Assembly: GCA_036389695.1 (NCBI GenBank) | Contig: DASVWG010000138.1 | Span: 1-35,794 of the forward strand | Direction of reading: 5' to 3' | From: JALZHR01 sp036389695 | GTDB lineage: Bacteria; Acidobacteriota; Blastocatellia; Pyrinomonadales; Pyrinomonadaceae | Length of the DNA stretch: 35,794 nucleotides | Part shown: positions 7,156-14,776 of the stretch, piece by piece | Layout: every line of letters begins with the position of its first letter | How positions within the stretch are numbered: position 1 is the first letter of the stretch | Translations under genes and position numbers: made by a program | The notes under the pieces: model-generated | The model's database searches: none | The model's input: the letters and a program-made list of their open reading frames with translations, nothing else | What the model was told of the DNA's origin: nothing

Positions 7156-8799
7156 CTATTTCTTCGGCAAACTGTCGAGCAAGTCCTGCGCTTCTTTGTT
7201 GTTCGGGAACATCGCCAGCAGGCGCTGCAGCTCGCCTTCGGCGCGGCGATACAGCCCGACTTCGATGTAAAATTCGGCGAGCATGAGGCGAAAAACCGAA
7301 TTGTTCGGGTCGAGCTTGACCGCCGTCTGCAGCTCGCTTTCGGCTTTGTGCACGGATTTTTCGTCAGCCGCCAGAACCTTGCCGTAAAATACGTGATAAC
7401 GGGCGTTGGCGGGCGCGAGATGAACGGCGCGCGTCAAAAGCGGCAGCGCTTCCTCGTAATCTCCGTCCATCAGAAAGCTGTAGCCCTGGTCGAAGCTTTC
7501 TTTCGCCAGCGCCGCCTGCGCTTCGGCTGAATTAGCCGGGGCTTTGGCTTTCGGCGCGCTGGTGCCGGACGCCGAAGCCGAGATTTTTTCGCGGTTTTTG
7601 AAATCGTAAATTTCGCGCGAGCTTTCGTCTTTTAAAATCTCGTAAGCGTGCGCGATTTCCGTAAAAGCCGATTGAATGCGGCGATGCGTTTCCGTGCCTG
7701 ATTCCTTGTGAAAAAGGTCGGGGTGAAAACGCTTGGCGAGCGCGAAATACGTCGTTTTGATTTCCGCAGTCTTCACGCTCGGAGCGACGCCGAGAACTTC
7801 GTAGAGCGTGTCGGCTTCTTCGACGCGTTTCAGATAAGCTTCCGTCCGGCGGCGTTCTTCCAACGGGTCGTGCGCTTTGACCGCTTCGGGCGCGGGCGGC
7901 GGCGTTTCTTCTTTTTTCCCGCCGTTCGGTCTGTGGATTTCCGCTTTGATTGGCTTATAAATCCGGAGCGGCTGTTCTTCGGCGGCGGCGAGCGGCTCGT
8001 TTTCGGCTTCTGCGCCGATAATCTCATCGGATTTGAGCGCGAGCTTTGCCGATAAAATCGCGGAAATTTTTCTTTCGCTGAAAGCGGCTTGCCAGTTTTG
8101 CCGGTAGAGAAGACCGCCGAGCCAGAGCACGTAAAGCGTCTGCATCGTCATCGCTTCGGGCAAGCCGCCGAGCGCGACGATTTCCTGAATTTTCAAAAAA
8201 GATTTTTCAAAACGCGAAAGCAGAAACGATTCGTGCGTGGCAAGCTCCAATTGCGCGTCGGGCGTCGGGTTCAAGCCGAAAGTTTCCTGAAAGCTGCGGA
8301 AACGGCGCACGATTTTATCGGGCGAAAGAGACCGCGCGTATTCAAACAGAATTTTTCGCGTCTCGATTTTATAATTAATCGATTCCCTGATTCTGACCAG
8401 CGGGCTGAAAGTCCATTCGCCTTCCTGCCAGAGAAGGGCGGATTTGACGATTTCTTCGGTCTGCCGCGTGAAAAGCCTGTGAACGTCGGCTTGCGAAAGC
8501 GATTCGCGTGCCAGCAGCGCTTCGCTCAATTGCTGGTCGTTGGCAAAATTCGGAATGCCGGTAATTTGCGCCGCCGGAACTTTCCCGCTCTGCAAAAGCA
8601 TCTCAAACAGGCGATGCTGCCGCGCGTTGGAAACGGCAAAAACTATCTCGCCGCCGCGCAGGTAAATCATCGCTTTCTGCGCGTGCGAGCCGAGACGAAA
8701 CGAGCCGCTCAGCCGCGCCGTCGCCGCTTCGACCAGAAGCTCAGCCAAAGGATGTTCGTGTAAACTGCCTTGAATTTCTAAATTATTCGGGGAAGACAT
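7156..8799 (-). CDS. DUF4388 - J domain - TPR protein
   Basis: A 547-residue multi-domain protein. Residues 5-150 form a DUF4388 (PATAN-like) domain, recognisable from LEIQGSLHEHPLAELL and the IYLRGGEIVFA strand pair. A helical linker and a Pro/Glu-rich spacer (about 260-325) lead to a J domain at about 331-400 with the HPD motif at 359-361. A Ser/Ala/Lys linker is followed by three or so TPR repeats at about 430-540. J domains stimulate Hsp70 ATPase, and the TPRs would bind a partner; DUF4388 is often found in signalling and gliding-related proteins of Deltaproteobacteria and Acidobacteriota. The protein is cytosolic, with no signal peptide. It could recruit DnaK to a signalling complex, but that is inference. 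Its neighbour is an HD-GYP protein on the same strand. Confidence 0.9.
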   Translation of the reverse strand: MSSPNNLEIQGSLHEHPLAELLVEAATARLSGSFRLGSHAQKAMIYLRGGEIVFAVSNARQHRLFEMLLQSGKVPAAQITGIPNFANDQQLSEALLARESLSQADVHRLFTRQTEEIVKSALLWQEGEWTFSPLVRIRESINYKIETRKILFEYARSLSPDKIVRRFRSFQETFGLNPTPDAQLELATHESFLLSRFEKSFLKIQEIVALGGLPEAMTMQTLYVLWLGGLLYRQNWQAAFSERKISAILSAKLALKSDEIIGAEAENEPLAAAEEQPLRIYKPIKAEIHRPNGGKKEETPPPAPEAVKAHDPLEERRRTEAYLKRVEEADTLYEVLGVAPSVKTAEIKTTYFALAKRFHPDLFHKESGTETHRRIQSAFTEIAHAYEILKDESSREIYDFKNREKISASASGTSAPKAKAPANSAEAQAALAKESFDQGYSFLMDGDYEEALPLLTRAVHLAPANARYHVFYGKVLAADEKSVHKAESELQTAVKLDPNNSVFRLMLAEFYIEVGLYRRAEGELQRLLAMFPNNKEAQDLLDSLPKK

Positions 8800-8935
8800 C
8801 TGAATTATTCGGTAATTTTACTTGCGGAAGATTCGGATTGAACGGGCTGAATCTCTTTCAACCCTCAGTCAATAATAACAGATTCGGCAATGAATAGTGA
8901 ATAGTTTATGTTAATTTTGTTATTAATACCGAACA

Positions 8936-9394
8936 ATGCTTCACGATTTTACATTGGCTGGAAAGCGCGTGCGTTTGTGGCAGCGCGCGGGCGAATCTTA
9001 CGAGCACGTGCTGATGAAGGCGCTCGGCTACGCGATGTTTGCCGCCGAATATCCGCATCTGGAAATCGAAGTAAAAGTCGGGCTGCGTTATAAACCCGAT
9101 TTGATTGCGGTCGGCGAAGCGGGCGATTTTGATTTCTGGGGCGAATGCGGCGCGAATTCGCTCAGGAAAACCGTTTGGATTTTAAAACATACGCGCGCGA
9201 AAAAACTGGCTTTATTCAAAATCGGCATCAACGCCGACCAATTTATCCGGCAGCTTCGCGCCGAAATTCCCGCCAAATATCGCGCCGCCGGAAAACTCGT
9301 TTTAATAAATTTTATTTCCGGAATTGTGAATTTGACAGCCTCGAAACAAATTGAGAAAGTTTCACGAGAGTGGTTCGATAAATTTGAAATTTGA
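8936..9394 (+). CDS. YaeQ-like protein with PD-(D/E)XK-type core
   Basis: A 152-residue protein. The sequence resembles the YaeQ family, which has a PD-(D/E)XK nuclease-like fold. KPDLIAV has its Asp at residue 55, WGECG has its Glu at residue 70, and the order strand-Asp-strand-Glu-Lys/Arg-rich helix is kept. YaeQ of E. coli has no settled biochemical role, so nuclease activity should not be assumed. The ATG at 8936 is chosen because upstream sequence is non-coding. The last four residues and the stop codon lie in a run of 'gaaattt' words (9379-9414) like those of the intergenic hairpins. It is transcribed away from the DUF4388 gene across a 136-base divergent gap. Confidence 0.72.
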   Translation: MLHDFTLAGKRVRLWQRAGESYEHVLMKALGYAMFAAEYPHLEIEVKVGLRYKPDLIAVGEAGDFDFWGECGANSLRKTVWILKHTRAKKLALFKIGINADQFIRQLRAEIPAKYRAAGKLVLINFISGIVNLTASKQIEKVSREWFDKFEI

Positions 9395-9414
9395 GATTTG
9401 AAATCTGAAATTTA
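9379..9414. repeat. Short word repeat R8 (TTTGAAATTT)
   Basis: Tandem 'tttgaaat(tt/ct)' words form a weak self-complementary block that includes the stop codon of the YaeQ-like gene. It looks like a degenerate or small member of the word-hairpin class. Confidence 0.5.
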
Positions 9415-9421
9415 ACTGATA

Positions 9422-10180
9422 ATGACAAAACCCGAAATAGAAATCCGCGAGGTCACGACGGTCGAAGAATTAGCCGGATGCGTCGCCTTGCAAAAGGAAG
9501 TTTTCGCTTTGCCCGATTTGGAAATTTCGCCCGTCCGCCATTTGATTGTGACAAGACACGCGGGCGGCTCGACGCTCGGCGCGTTTGCCGATGGAAAGCT
9601 CGTCGGTTTTGTCCTGAGCGTTCCGATGTTTCGCGGCGAGGAACGCGCGTTTTATTCGCATATGACCGCCGTCCGGCAGGAATTTCAAAATTTGCGCGTC
9701 GGCGCGCGCTTGAAATGGGCGCAGCGCGCGCGCGCTTTGCGGGAAGGCGTAAATTACATCAAATGGACGTATCAGCCCGTGCAGGCGCGCAACGCTTTTT
9801 TCAATCTCGAACGCCTCGGCGTCACCGTCAAAACTTATATGCCGAATTTCTACGGCACGGATTATTCGACTTCCGCCGCTGCCGCGCAGGGCGAAATCAT
9901 CGGACTCGACAGCGACCGTCTTTACGCCGATTGGCAGCTTGATTCGCCGAAGGTCGTCGCCCTGTCAAAAGGCGAAAAGTTTGTCGAAACGGGAAAGCCC
10001 GCGCTTACAATAGAAATCCCGAACGGCTGGAACAATCTGGTCGCCGCCAATCCCGAAAAAGCCGTCGCCGAACAAACCAGAATTAAAGAAGAATTTCAAA
10101 AAGCTTTCAGCGAAGGCTTGATTTGCAAAGGCTTCGAAAGAAGCGAAACAAATCCGAGATATTTGCTTTACGAAGAATAA
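9422..10180 (+). CDS. GNAT superfamily acetyltransferase, COG3375 type
   Basis: A 252-residue protein. An N-terminal GNAT-like region (IREVTTVEELAGCVALQKEV, then a TLGAFADGKLVGFVLS strand pair and the VGARLKWAQR acyl-CoA-binding turn) is followed by the block YIKWTYQPVQARNAFFNLERLG-like and LPN/MPNFYG. This is characteristic of the predicted acetyltransferases in COG3375. These proteins are larger than ordinary GNAT enzymes and their substrate is unknown. The start is an ATG 27 bases after the YaeQ-like stop, with no good Shine-Dalgarno, so it may be co-transcribed with that gene. It is cytosolic. A perfect hairpin (R9) follows. Confidence 0.82.
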   Translation: MTKPEIEIREVTTVEELAGCVALQKEVFALPDLEISPVRHLIVTRHAGGSTLGAFADGKLVGFVLSVPMFRGEERAFYSHMTAVRQEFQNLRVGARLKWAQRARALREGVNYIKWTYQPVQARNAFFNLERLGVTVKTYMPNFYGTDYSTSAAAAQGEIIGLDSDRLYADWQLDSPKVVALSKGEKFVETGKPALTIEIPNGWNNLVAANPEKAVAEQTRIKEEFQKAFSEGLICKGFERSETNPRYLLYEE

Positions 10181-10255
10181 TTTACAGGGATGACAGGATA
10201 AACAGGGATTAATAAAATATTTTCTTATCCCTGTTTATCCTGTCATCCCTGTAAA
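10181..10255. repeat. Perfect word-type inverted repeat R9 (ACAGGGAT words)
   Basis: The 29-base left arm (10181-10209) and the right arm (10227-10255) are exact reverse complements around a 17-base AT-rich loop. The words are 'acaggga', 'acaggat' and 'acaggga'. It shares the 15-mer gacaggataaacagg with R2, and the cagggat word with R6. Confidence 0.93.
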
Positions 10256-10283
10256 TTCTCCGTTATAACTTTGCAGCAAAACT

Positions 10284-11339
10284 ATGTCCATTTTCGACAT
10301 CAATCCGGACATTCGCCGCGCCGAGACGCTTTCATCCGACTTTTACACGGACGAGCGGTATTTCGACGAATCGAAAGAAAAAATCTTTGCGCGAAGCTGG
10401 CAGCTGGTGGGAATGGCGGACGAGATAAACAATCTGAAGCCGCACACGCTGCTGGAAAATTTTCTCGACGAGCCGCTTTTGATTTCGCGCACGGAAAGCG
10501 GTTTTCATTGTCTTTCAAACGTCTGCACGCATCGCGGAAAAATTTTGATTGAAAGAGACTGCCGGGCAAATCTGATTCGCTGCGGCTATCACGGCAGGCG
10601 ATTCGCGCTGGACGGAAAATTTCTTTCGATGCCCGAATTTGAAACGGTCGAAAATTTTCCGAGCGAGCGCGATAACCTGCCGCAAATTCCGTTCGGCATA
10701 TGGGAAAAATTTCTGTTCGCTTCAATCAATCCAATCGCGCCGCTCGACGCGTTTCTGGCGGAAATGCGCGAAAAAATTCAGATGTTAAAGCTTGAAAATC
10801 TGCGCTTTGCGGCGGCGCGCGATTATGAAGTCAAAGCTCACTGGACTTTGTATTGCGAAAATTATCTGGAAGGCTTTCACATTCCGTTCGTGCATCAATC
10901 TTTGAACGAAGCCATCGATTTCGCCAGCTACACGACCGAAACTTTTCGCTTTTCGAGCCTGCAGAAGGGAATCGCCAAAACGGACGAAAACATTTTCGAT
11001 TTGCCCGGTTCAAACGAAAAAATCGCCGCGTTTTATTTTTTCATTTTCCCGAATCTGATGTTTAATTTTTATCCCTGGGGCTTGTCGGTCAACGTCGTCA
11101 AGCCGGTAAAACCCGATTTGACGATTGTTTCATATCTGACTTTCGTGGCGGACGAATCGAAACTGGAAAAAGGCGCGGGCGCGGATTTAAACTGCGTCGA
11201 GTTGGAAGACCAGATGATTGTCGAATCGGTGCAGAAAGGACTTCGTTCCAGATTTTATTCGACCGGCAGATATTCGCCGACGCGCGAGCAGGGAACGCAT
11301 CATTTTCATCGTCTGATTTGCGAGTTTATGCAGAAATAA
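10284..11339 (+). CDS. Rieske-type aromatic ring-hydroxylating oxygenase, catalytic subunit-like
   Basis: A 351-residue protein with both iron centres. The Rieske 2Fe-2S ligands are C81-x-H83 (CTHRGK) and C100-x2-H103 (CGYHGR). The mononuclear iron site is NYLEGFHIPFVH, with His199 and His204; Asp309 in ELEDQM is the likely third ligand. This is the alpha-subunit architecture (PF00355 plus PF00848) used for oxygenation or demethylation of aromatic rings, choline, betaines and carnitine-like substrates. No reductase or ferredoxin gene is adjacent, so electron partners must be encoded elsewhere. The length is somewhat short compared with dioxygenase alpha subunits (about 430 residues). It is cytosolic. 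The start is the ATG at 10284, with no strong ribosome binding site. Confidence 0.9.
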   Translation: MSIFDINPDIRRAETLSSDFYTDERYFDESKEKIFARSWQLVGMADEINNLKPHTLLENFLDEPLLISRTESGFHCLSNVCTHRGKILIERDCRANLIRCGYHGRRFALDGKFLSMPEFETVENFPSERDNLPQIPFGIWEKFLFASINPIAPLDAFLAEMREKIQMLKLENLRFAAARDYEVKAHWTLYCENYLEGFHIPFVHQSLNEAIDFASYTTETFRFSSLQKGIAKTDENIFDLPGSNEKIAAFYFFIFPNLMFNFYPWGLSVNVVKPVKPDLTIVSYLTFVADESKLEKGAGADLNCVELEDQMIVESVQKGLRSRFYSTGRYSPTREQGTHHFHRLICEFMQK

Positions 11340-11341
11340 AT

Positions 11342-11370
11342 TTGGGGAAAGGTATTACTTCGGTTATACT
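11342..11370 (+). promoter_or_regulatory. Probable sigma70 promoter for mazEF-ligA, near-leaderless
   Basis: TTGGGG (11342-11347) and TATACT (11365-11370) are spaced by 17 bases. The -10 box ends only 7 bases before the mazE ATG at 11378, so transcription would begin at or next to the start codon. No Shine-Dalgarno sequence is present, which fits a leaderless message. Confidence 0.6.
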
Positions 11371-11377
11371 TTAAGCT

Positions 11378-11614
11378 ATGAAAACAGCAGTTTCAATTCG
11401 CGATAATCTTTTTGAGCGTGCTGATAAGTATGCTAAAAAAGCAAAAATGTCGCGTAGTCAGCTTTTCTCCGAAGCAGTTGAGGAATATCTCGACAAACGA
11501 GAAAACGAATCGCTCAGAGAGAAGATTAATGAAGTTTGTGAAAAAGTTGACGCCTCACTTGATTCATTTTGGAAGAAAAAGCAATCTCGTATTCTGACAA
11601 AAGAAAAATGGTAA
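11378..11614 (+). CDS. MazE-type ribbon-helix-helix antitoxin
   Basis: This 78-residue protein has an N-terminal ribbon-helix-helix domain of the CopG/ChpI kind. A short strand (AVSIRDNLFERADKYA) leads to a helix with SRSQLFSEAVEEYLD at about residues 25-40. The charged C-terminal tail would bind the toxin. Its stop codon overlaps the start of the following MazF toxin gene by 7 bases, the standard antitoxin-first arrangement. The RHH dimer would bind its own promoter and repress the operon, which also appears to include ligA. The codon composition is AT-richer than the surrounding genes, suggesting acquisition. Confidence 0.85.
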   Translation: MKTAVSIRDNLFERADKYAKKAKMSRSQLFSEAVEEYLDKRENESLREKINEVCEKVDASLDSFWKKKQSRILTKEKW

Positions 11615-11952
11615 TCGAACGCGGACAAATTTGGTGGACGGATTTGCCGGAGCCGCGCGGCTCAAATCCGGGCTATGAACATCCGATTGTCGTTATTCAA
11701 TCAGACGATTTTAATCAAACAAAGCTGAACACAGTTATCGGTGCCGTCATAACTTCTAATTTGGATTTAGCCGAAATGCCGGGTAATGTTTTGATTCTGA
11801 AAAATCAAAGTGAACTGCCGAAAGATTCAGTTGTGAACGTAACTCAAATCGTGACGATTGATAAAACGGAATTGCTTGAATACGCCGGAACTCTTTCTGA
11901 ACGGAAAATGGAACAAATTGAAAAAGGTCTGCGTCTTGTGCTGTCTTTATGA
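11608..11952 (+). CDS. mazF: MazF/PemK family endoribonuclease toxin
   Basis: The chosen ATG at 11608 gives 114 residues, starting MVIERGQIWW, the usual MazF opening (RGxIWxxDL). The core SNPGYEHPIVVIQSDDFN and the TSNLDLA block follow in normal order, then a VNVTQIVTIDK strand and a C-terminal helix. MazF toxins cleave mRNA at short sequence motifs and are neutralised by MazE. The position that is Arg29 in E. coli MazF appears to be His here (EHP instead of RP); I believe 'HP' versions occur in other bacterial MazF proteins, but activity is not proven. An upstream in-frame ATG at 11569 lies inside mazE and is unlikely. The stop codon overlaps the ligA ATG (ATGA). Confidence 0.9.
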   Translation: MVIERGQIWWTDLPEPRGSNPGYEHPIVVIQSDDFNQTKLNTVIGAVITSNLDLAEMPGNVLILKNQSELPKDSVVNVTQIVTIDKTELLEYAGTLSERKMEQIEKGLRLVLSL

Positions 11953-13970
11953 ATCTTTTTGAACACGCCGAACAAAATATCAAAACCGAAATCGAAGCTT
12001 TGCGCGCCGAAATCAACCGGCACAATGAGCTTTATTATCAAAAAGCCGCGCCGGAAATTGCCGACGCGGAATTTGACGAGCTTTTGGCGCGGCTCAAAGC
12101 TCTCGAAGAAGAAAACCCCGAATTTATCACGCCCGACAGCCCGACACAGCGCGTCGGCGGGCGAGCCGAAGGCTTTAAGCCTTTCGTGCATCGAGTGCCT
12201 TTGATGTCGCTCGATAATTCTTATGATTTGGAAGATTTGAAGGCGTTTGACGAGCGAATCCGAAAACTCGCCGACGGGCGCGATTTCGATTACGTCGCGG
12301 AATTGAAAATCGACGGTTTGAGCGTCGCGCTGCATTACGAAAACGGCGTTTTGGCGGCGGGCGCGACGCGCGGCGACGGCAGCGTCGGCGACGATGTTTA
12401 CAGCAACGTGAAAACGATTCAGACGATTCCTTTGCGGCTGAAAGGCGATTTTCCGGAACGCGTCGAGGTGCGCGGCGAGGTTTTTATGGCGCGCTCGGTT
12501 TTCGCGAAAATCAACGCCGAGCTGGAAATGCAGGGCGAAAAAATTTACGCCAACCCACGCAATTTTGCTTCCGGGACGCTTCGTCAATTAGATTCGTCGG
12601 TCGTCAAATCGCGCCGGCTCGACATTTTTCCGTACGACGTTCTGAGCGGAAATCAAAAAATGTTTGCGACGCACTGGGCGATTTTTGAATGGCTCGAAGC
12701 GCGCGGCTTCAACGTCAATCCGAATCGCGCGCTGTGCGTAAATTTCGACGAGCTGGTCGAATTTATCAATTCGATGCAGGCGAAGCGCGATTCGCTCGAT
12801 TACGATATCGACGGCGTCGTGGTGAAACTCAATCAGACGCATTTGCAGCAGGAATTCGGCGCGACGACGAAAGCGCCGCGCTGGGCGATTGCGTATAAAT
12901 ATCCGGCGATGCAGGCGACGACGCGGCTGAACGACATCATTGTGCAGGTCGGGCGAACGGGCGCGCTGACGCCGGTTGCCGTTTTAGAGCCGGTTTTGCT
13001 CGCCGGAACGGTCGTTTCGCGCGCTTCCTTACACAACGAAGACGAAATTAAAAGATTAAATATAAAGCTCGGCGATTACGTTTTGATTGAAAAATCGGGC
13101 GAGATTATTCCGCAGATTTTGCAGATTATCGAAACGCGGCGCACCGGCGACGAGCGCGAATACGAGTTTCCGAAAAACTGTCCGGTTTGCGCCTCGCCCG
13201 TCACGCGTCCCGCAGGCGAAGCCGTCACGCGCTGCACAAATCCCGATTGCCCGGCGAAAGTCAAAGCGCGAATTTTGTATTTCGCCGCGCGAAAAGCGAT
13301 GGATATCGAAGGCTTGGGCGACGTTCTGGTCGAAAAGCTGGTCGATTTGGGCATCGTGCGAAACGTGGCTGATTTATACGATTTGAAACTGGAACAAATC
13401 GCCGAGCTTGAAAGAATGGCGGAAAAAAGCGCGACGAATTTAATCAATCAAATCGAAGCTTCAAAAACGCGCGGGCTCCAGCGTCTTTTATACGGCATCG
13501 ACATCCGGCACGTCGGCGAGCGCTACGCGAAAATTCTGGCGAATCATTATCGAAGCATCGATAAATTAGCCGCCGCGACCGTCGAAGAGCTCGACGCGAT
13601 TCACGAAATCGGCTTGACGGTCGCCGTCAGCGTTTTCAACTGGTTTCAAAATCCGCGCAATCGGGAATTAATCGAAAGATTAAAAGCGGCGGGCGTCAAA
13701 ACCGAAACGGACGCCGACGCGAGCGCGAGCTTTGACGAAAATTTCGCCGGAAAAACTTTCGTTCTGACCGGAAAAATGGAAAAGTTCACGCGTGACGAAG
13801 CGGCGAAATTGATTGAAGAACGCGGCGGGCGCGTCGCTTCATCGGTCAGCAAAAAAACCGATTACGTCGTCGCGGGCGAGGACGCCGGTTCAAAGCTGAC
13901 GAAAGCCGAATCTCTGGGCGTCAAGGTTTTAAACGAAGACGAATTTAAAGCTTTGGTCGGCGCTCATTAA
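11949..13970 (+). CDS. ligA: NAD+-dependent DNA ligase LigA
   Basis: A full-length 673-residue bacterial DNA ligase. Domain Ia begins at the start (LRAEINRHNELYYQ). The adenylated lysine is K120 in ELKIDGLS. The OB-fold and zinc finger CPVC...CTNPDC lie near residues 413-435, helix-hairpin-helix repeats at about 440-590, and a BRCT domain at about 595-673 (GKTFVLTGKMEKFTRDEA). It seals nicks during replication and repair and is normally essential. The ATG overlaps the mazF stop as ATGA and has no Shine-Dalgarno sequence of its own, so its translation is probably coupled to mazF. This is an unusual location for ligA, and it makes a toxin-antitoxin operon co-produce an essential enzyme unless an internal promoter exists. 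Confidence 0.97.
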   Translation: MNLFEHAEQNIKTEIEALRAEINRHNELYYQKAAPEIADAEFDELLARLKALEEENPEFITPDSPTQRVGGRAEGFKPFVHRVPLMSLDNSYDLEDLKAFDERIRKLADGRDFDYVAELKIDGLSVALHYENGVLAAGATRGDGSVGDDVYSNVKTIQTIPLRLKGDFPERVEVRGEVFMARSVFAKINAELEMQGEKIYANPRNFASGTLRQLDSSVVKSRRLDIFPYDVLSGNQKMFATHWAIFEWLEARGFNVNPNRALCVNFDELVEFINSMQAKRDSLDYDIDGVVVKLNQTHLQQEFGATTKAPRWAIAYKYPAMQATTRLNDIIVQVGRTGALTPVAVLEPVLLAGTVVSRASLHNEDEIKRLNIKLGDYVLIEKSGEIIPQILQIIETRRTGDEREYEFPKNCPVCASPVTRPAGEAVTRCTNPDCPAKVKARILYFAARKAMDIEGLGDVLVEKLVDLGIVRNVADLYDLKLEQIAELERMAEKSATNLINQIEASKTRGLQRLLYGIDIRHVGERYAKILANHYRSIDKLAAATVEELDAIHEIGLTVAVSVFNWFQNPRNRELIERLKAAGVKTETDADASASFDENFAGKTFVLTGKMEKFTRDEAAKLIEERGGRVASSVSKKTDYVVAGEDAGSKLTKAESLGVKVLNEDEFKALVGAH

Positions 13971-13984
13971 ATCGCGGCGCAAAA

Positions 13985-14013
13985 TAAAAAAAGGCAGATT
14001 TAAAAAATCTGCC
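13985..14013 (-). terminator. Terminator for the minus-strand gene at 14048, possibly bidirectional
   Basis: The stem ggcagattt (13993-14001) pairs perfectly with aaatctgcc (14005-14013). On the minus strand it is followed by a run of T (complement of the A-run at 13985-13992). On the plus strand gctaaaaatttt follows, so weak termination of ligA is also possible. Confidence 0.82.
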
Positions 14014-14047
14014 GCTAAAAATTTTGCAAATCGCCTGACGATTTATT

Positions 14048-14554
14048 TTACGGGAAAGGAATCGTGCCCGGTTTGCGTTTCGGGTTATACTGCGTCCGCT
14101 GGCTGACGTTTTCTTCAAACTTGACGCGCAAGCCGAGCGTGGCAGGCAGCGCTTTATTGGTGCGCGTAAAGAACACTAAAACGTTCGTTATCTTGCCGCT
14201 GCTGTTGCTGATATAGCGCGGCTCGGCGACGGCGCGGACGTTGACGCTCTGCGCGGGCAGAAACGTAACGCCGTCTTTGGTGCAGTTCGGCGGCGGATTG
14301 TTCGGGTCGATACGATGCGCGGGATTCACCGTTATGTTAAATCTGATAACCTCAGTCTGCACGCCGCGAATGATAAGTGAAATCTTGGTTTTCTCGACGA
14401 AGGTGAAAATTCCGTTCGGCGCGAGAAACTGGAGCGCCGACTGCACACGGCAGGGCTGTTCAGCCTCAACCGCGACGGCGTTAAGTTCGGTGTAGACGGT
14501 CGGCGCTTCCTCGATAGCGAGCGCGTCCTTTTGTAATTCTTGTTCTGCTTTCAT
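14048..14554 (-). CDS. Hypothetical protein, no recognised domain
   Basis: A 168-residue protein that I do not recognise. A strong ribosome binding site (agaaggaga, 14559-14569 on the reverse strand) precedes the ATG, and a clear terminator follows, so this is a real monocistronic gene. There is no signal peptide or membrane segment. The middle is predicted to be rich in beta strands (ISLIIRGVQTEVIRFNITV, then VNVRAVAEPRYISN and VLVFFTR). Only two cysteines are present (about 35 and 92). The C-terminus is basic and Pro-rich. It diverges from the pirin gene. Confidence 0.75.
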   Translation of the reverse strand: MKAEQELQKDALAIEEAPTVYTELNAVAVEAEQPCRVQSALQFLAPNGIFTFVEKTKISLIIRGVQTEVIRFNITVNPAHRIDPNNPPPNCTKDGVTFLPAQSVNVRAVAEPRYISNSSGKITNVLVFFTRTNKALPATLGLRVKFEENVSQRTQYNPKRKPGTIPFP

Positions 14555-14588
14555 TTTTCAAAATCTCCTTCTAAGGTTTTTTATTTTT

Positions 14589-14617
14589 TATTTATTAATC
14601 GAAAATCGAAATGTAAA
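14589..14617 (-). promoter_or_regulatory. Possible promoter for the hypothetical gene at 14048-14554
   Basis: Read on the minus strand, TTTACA (14612-14617) and TAAATA (14589-14594) are spaced by 17 bases. They lie about 35 bases upstream of the ATG, in an AT-rich divergent region. Confidence 0.4.
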
Positions 14618-14776
14618 CCGTGAGAGCTTGTTCGTCTCTTTCCTGATTTACGCCGGAATATTTCGGGCGGCGGCGAAAAACGGATTCAGAAATTTTTTTC
14701 CGAAAATGAAAGATAAATTTTGCCCGGCTGAAAAGTCTCCGGCGGATATGAAATAATGTAGAGAAAGCTGGAATTT

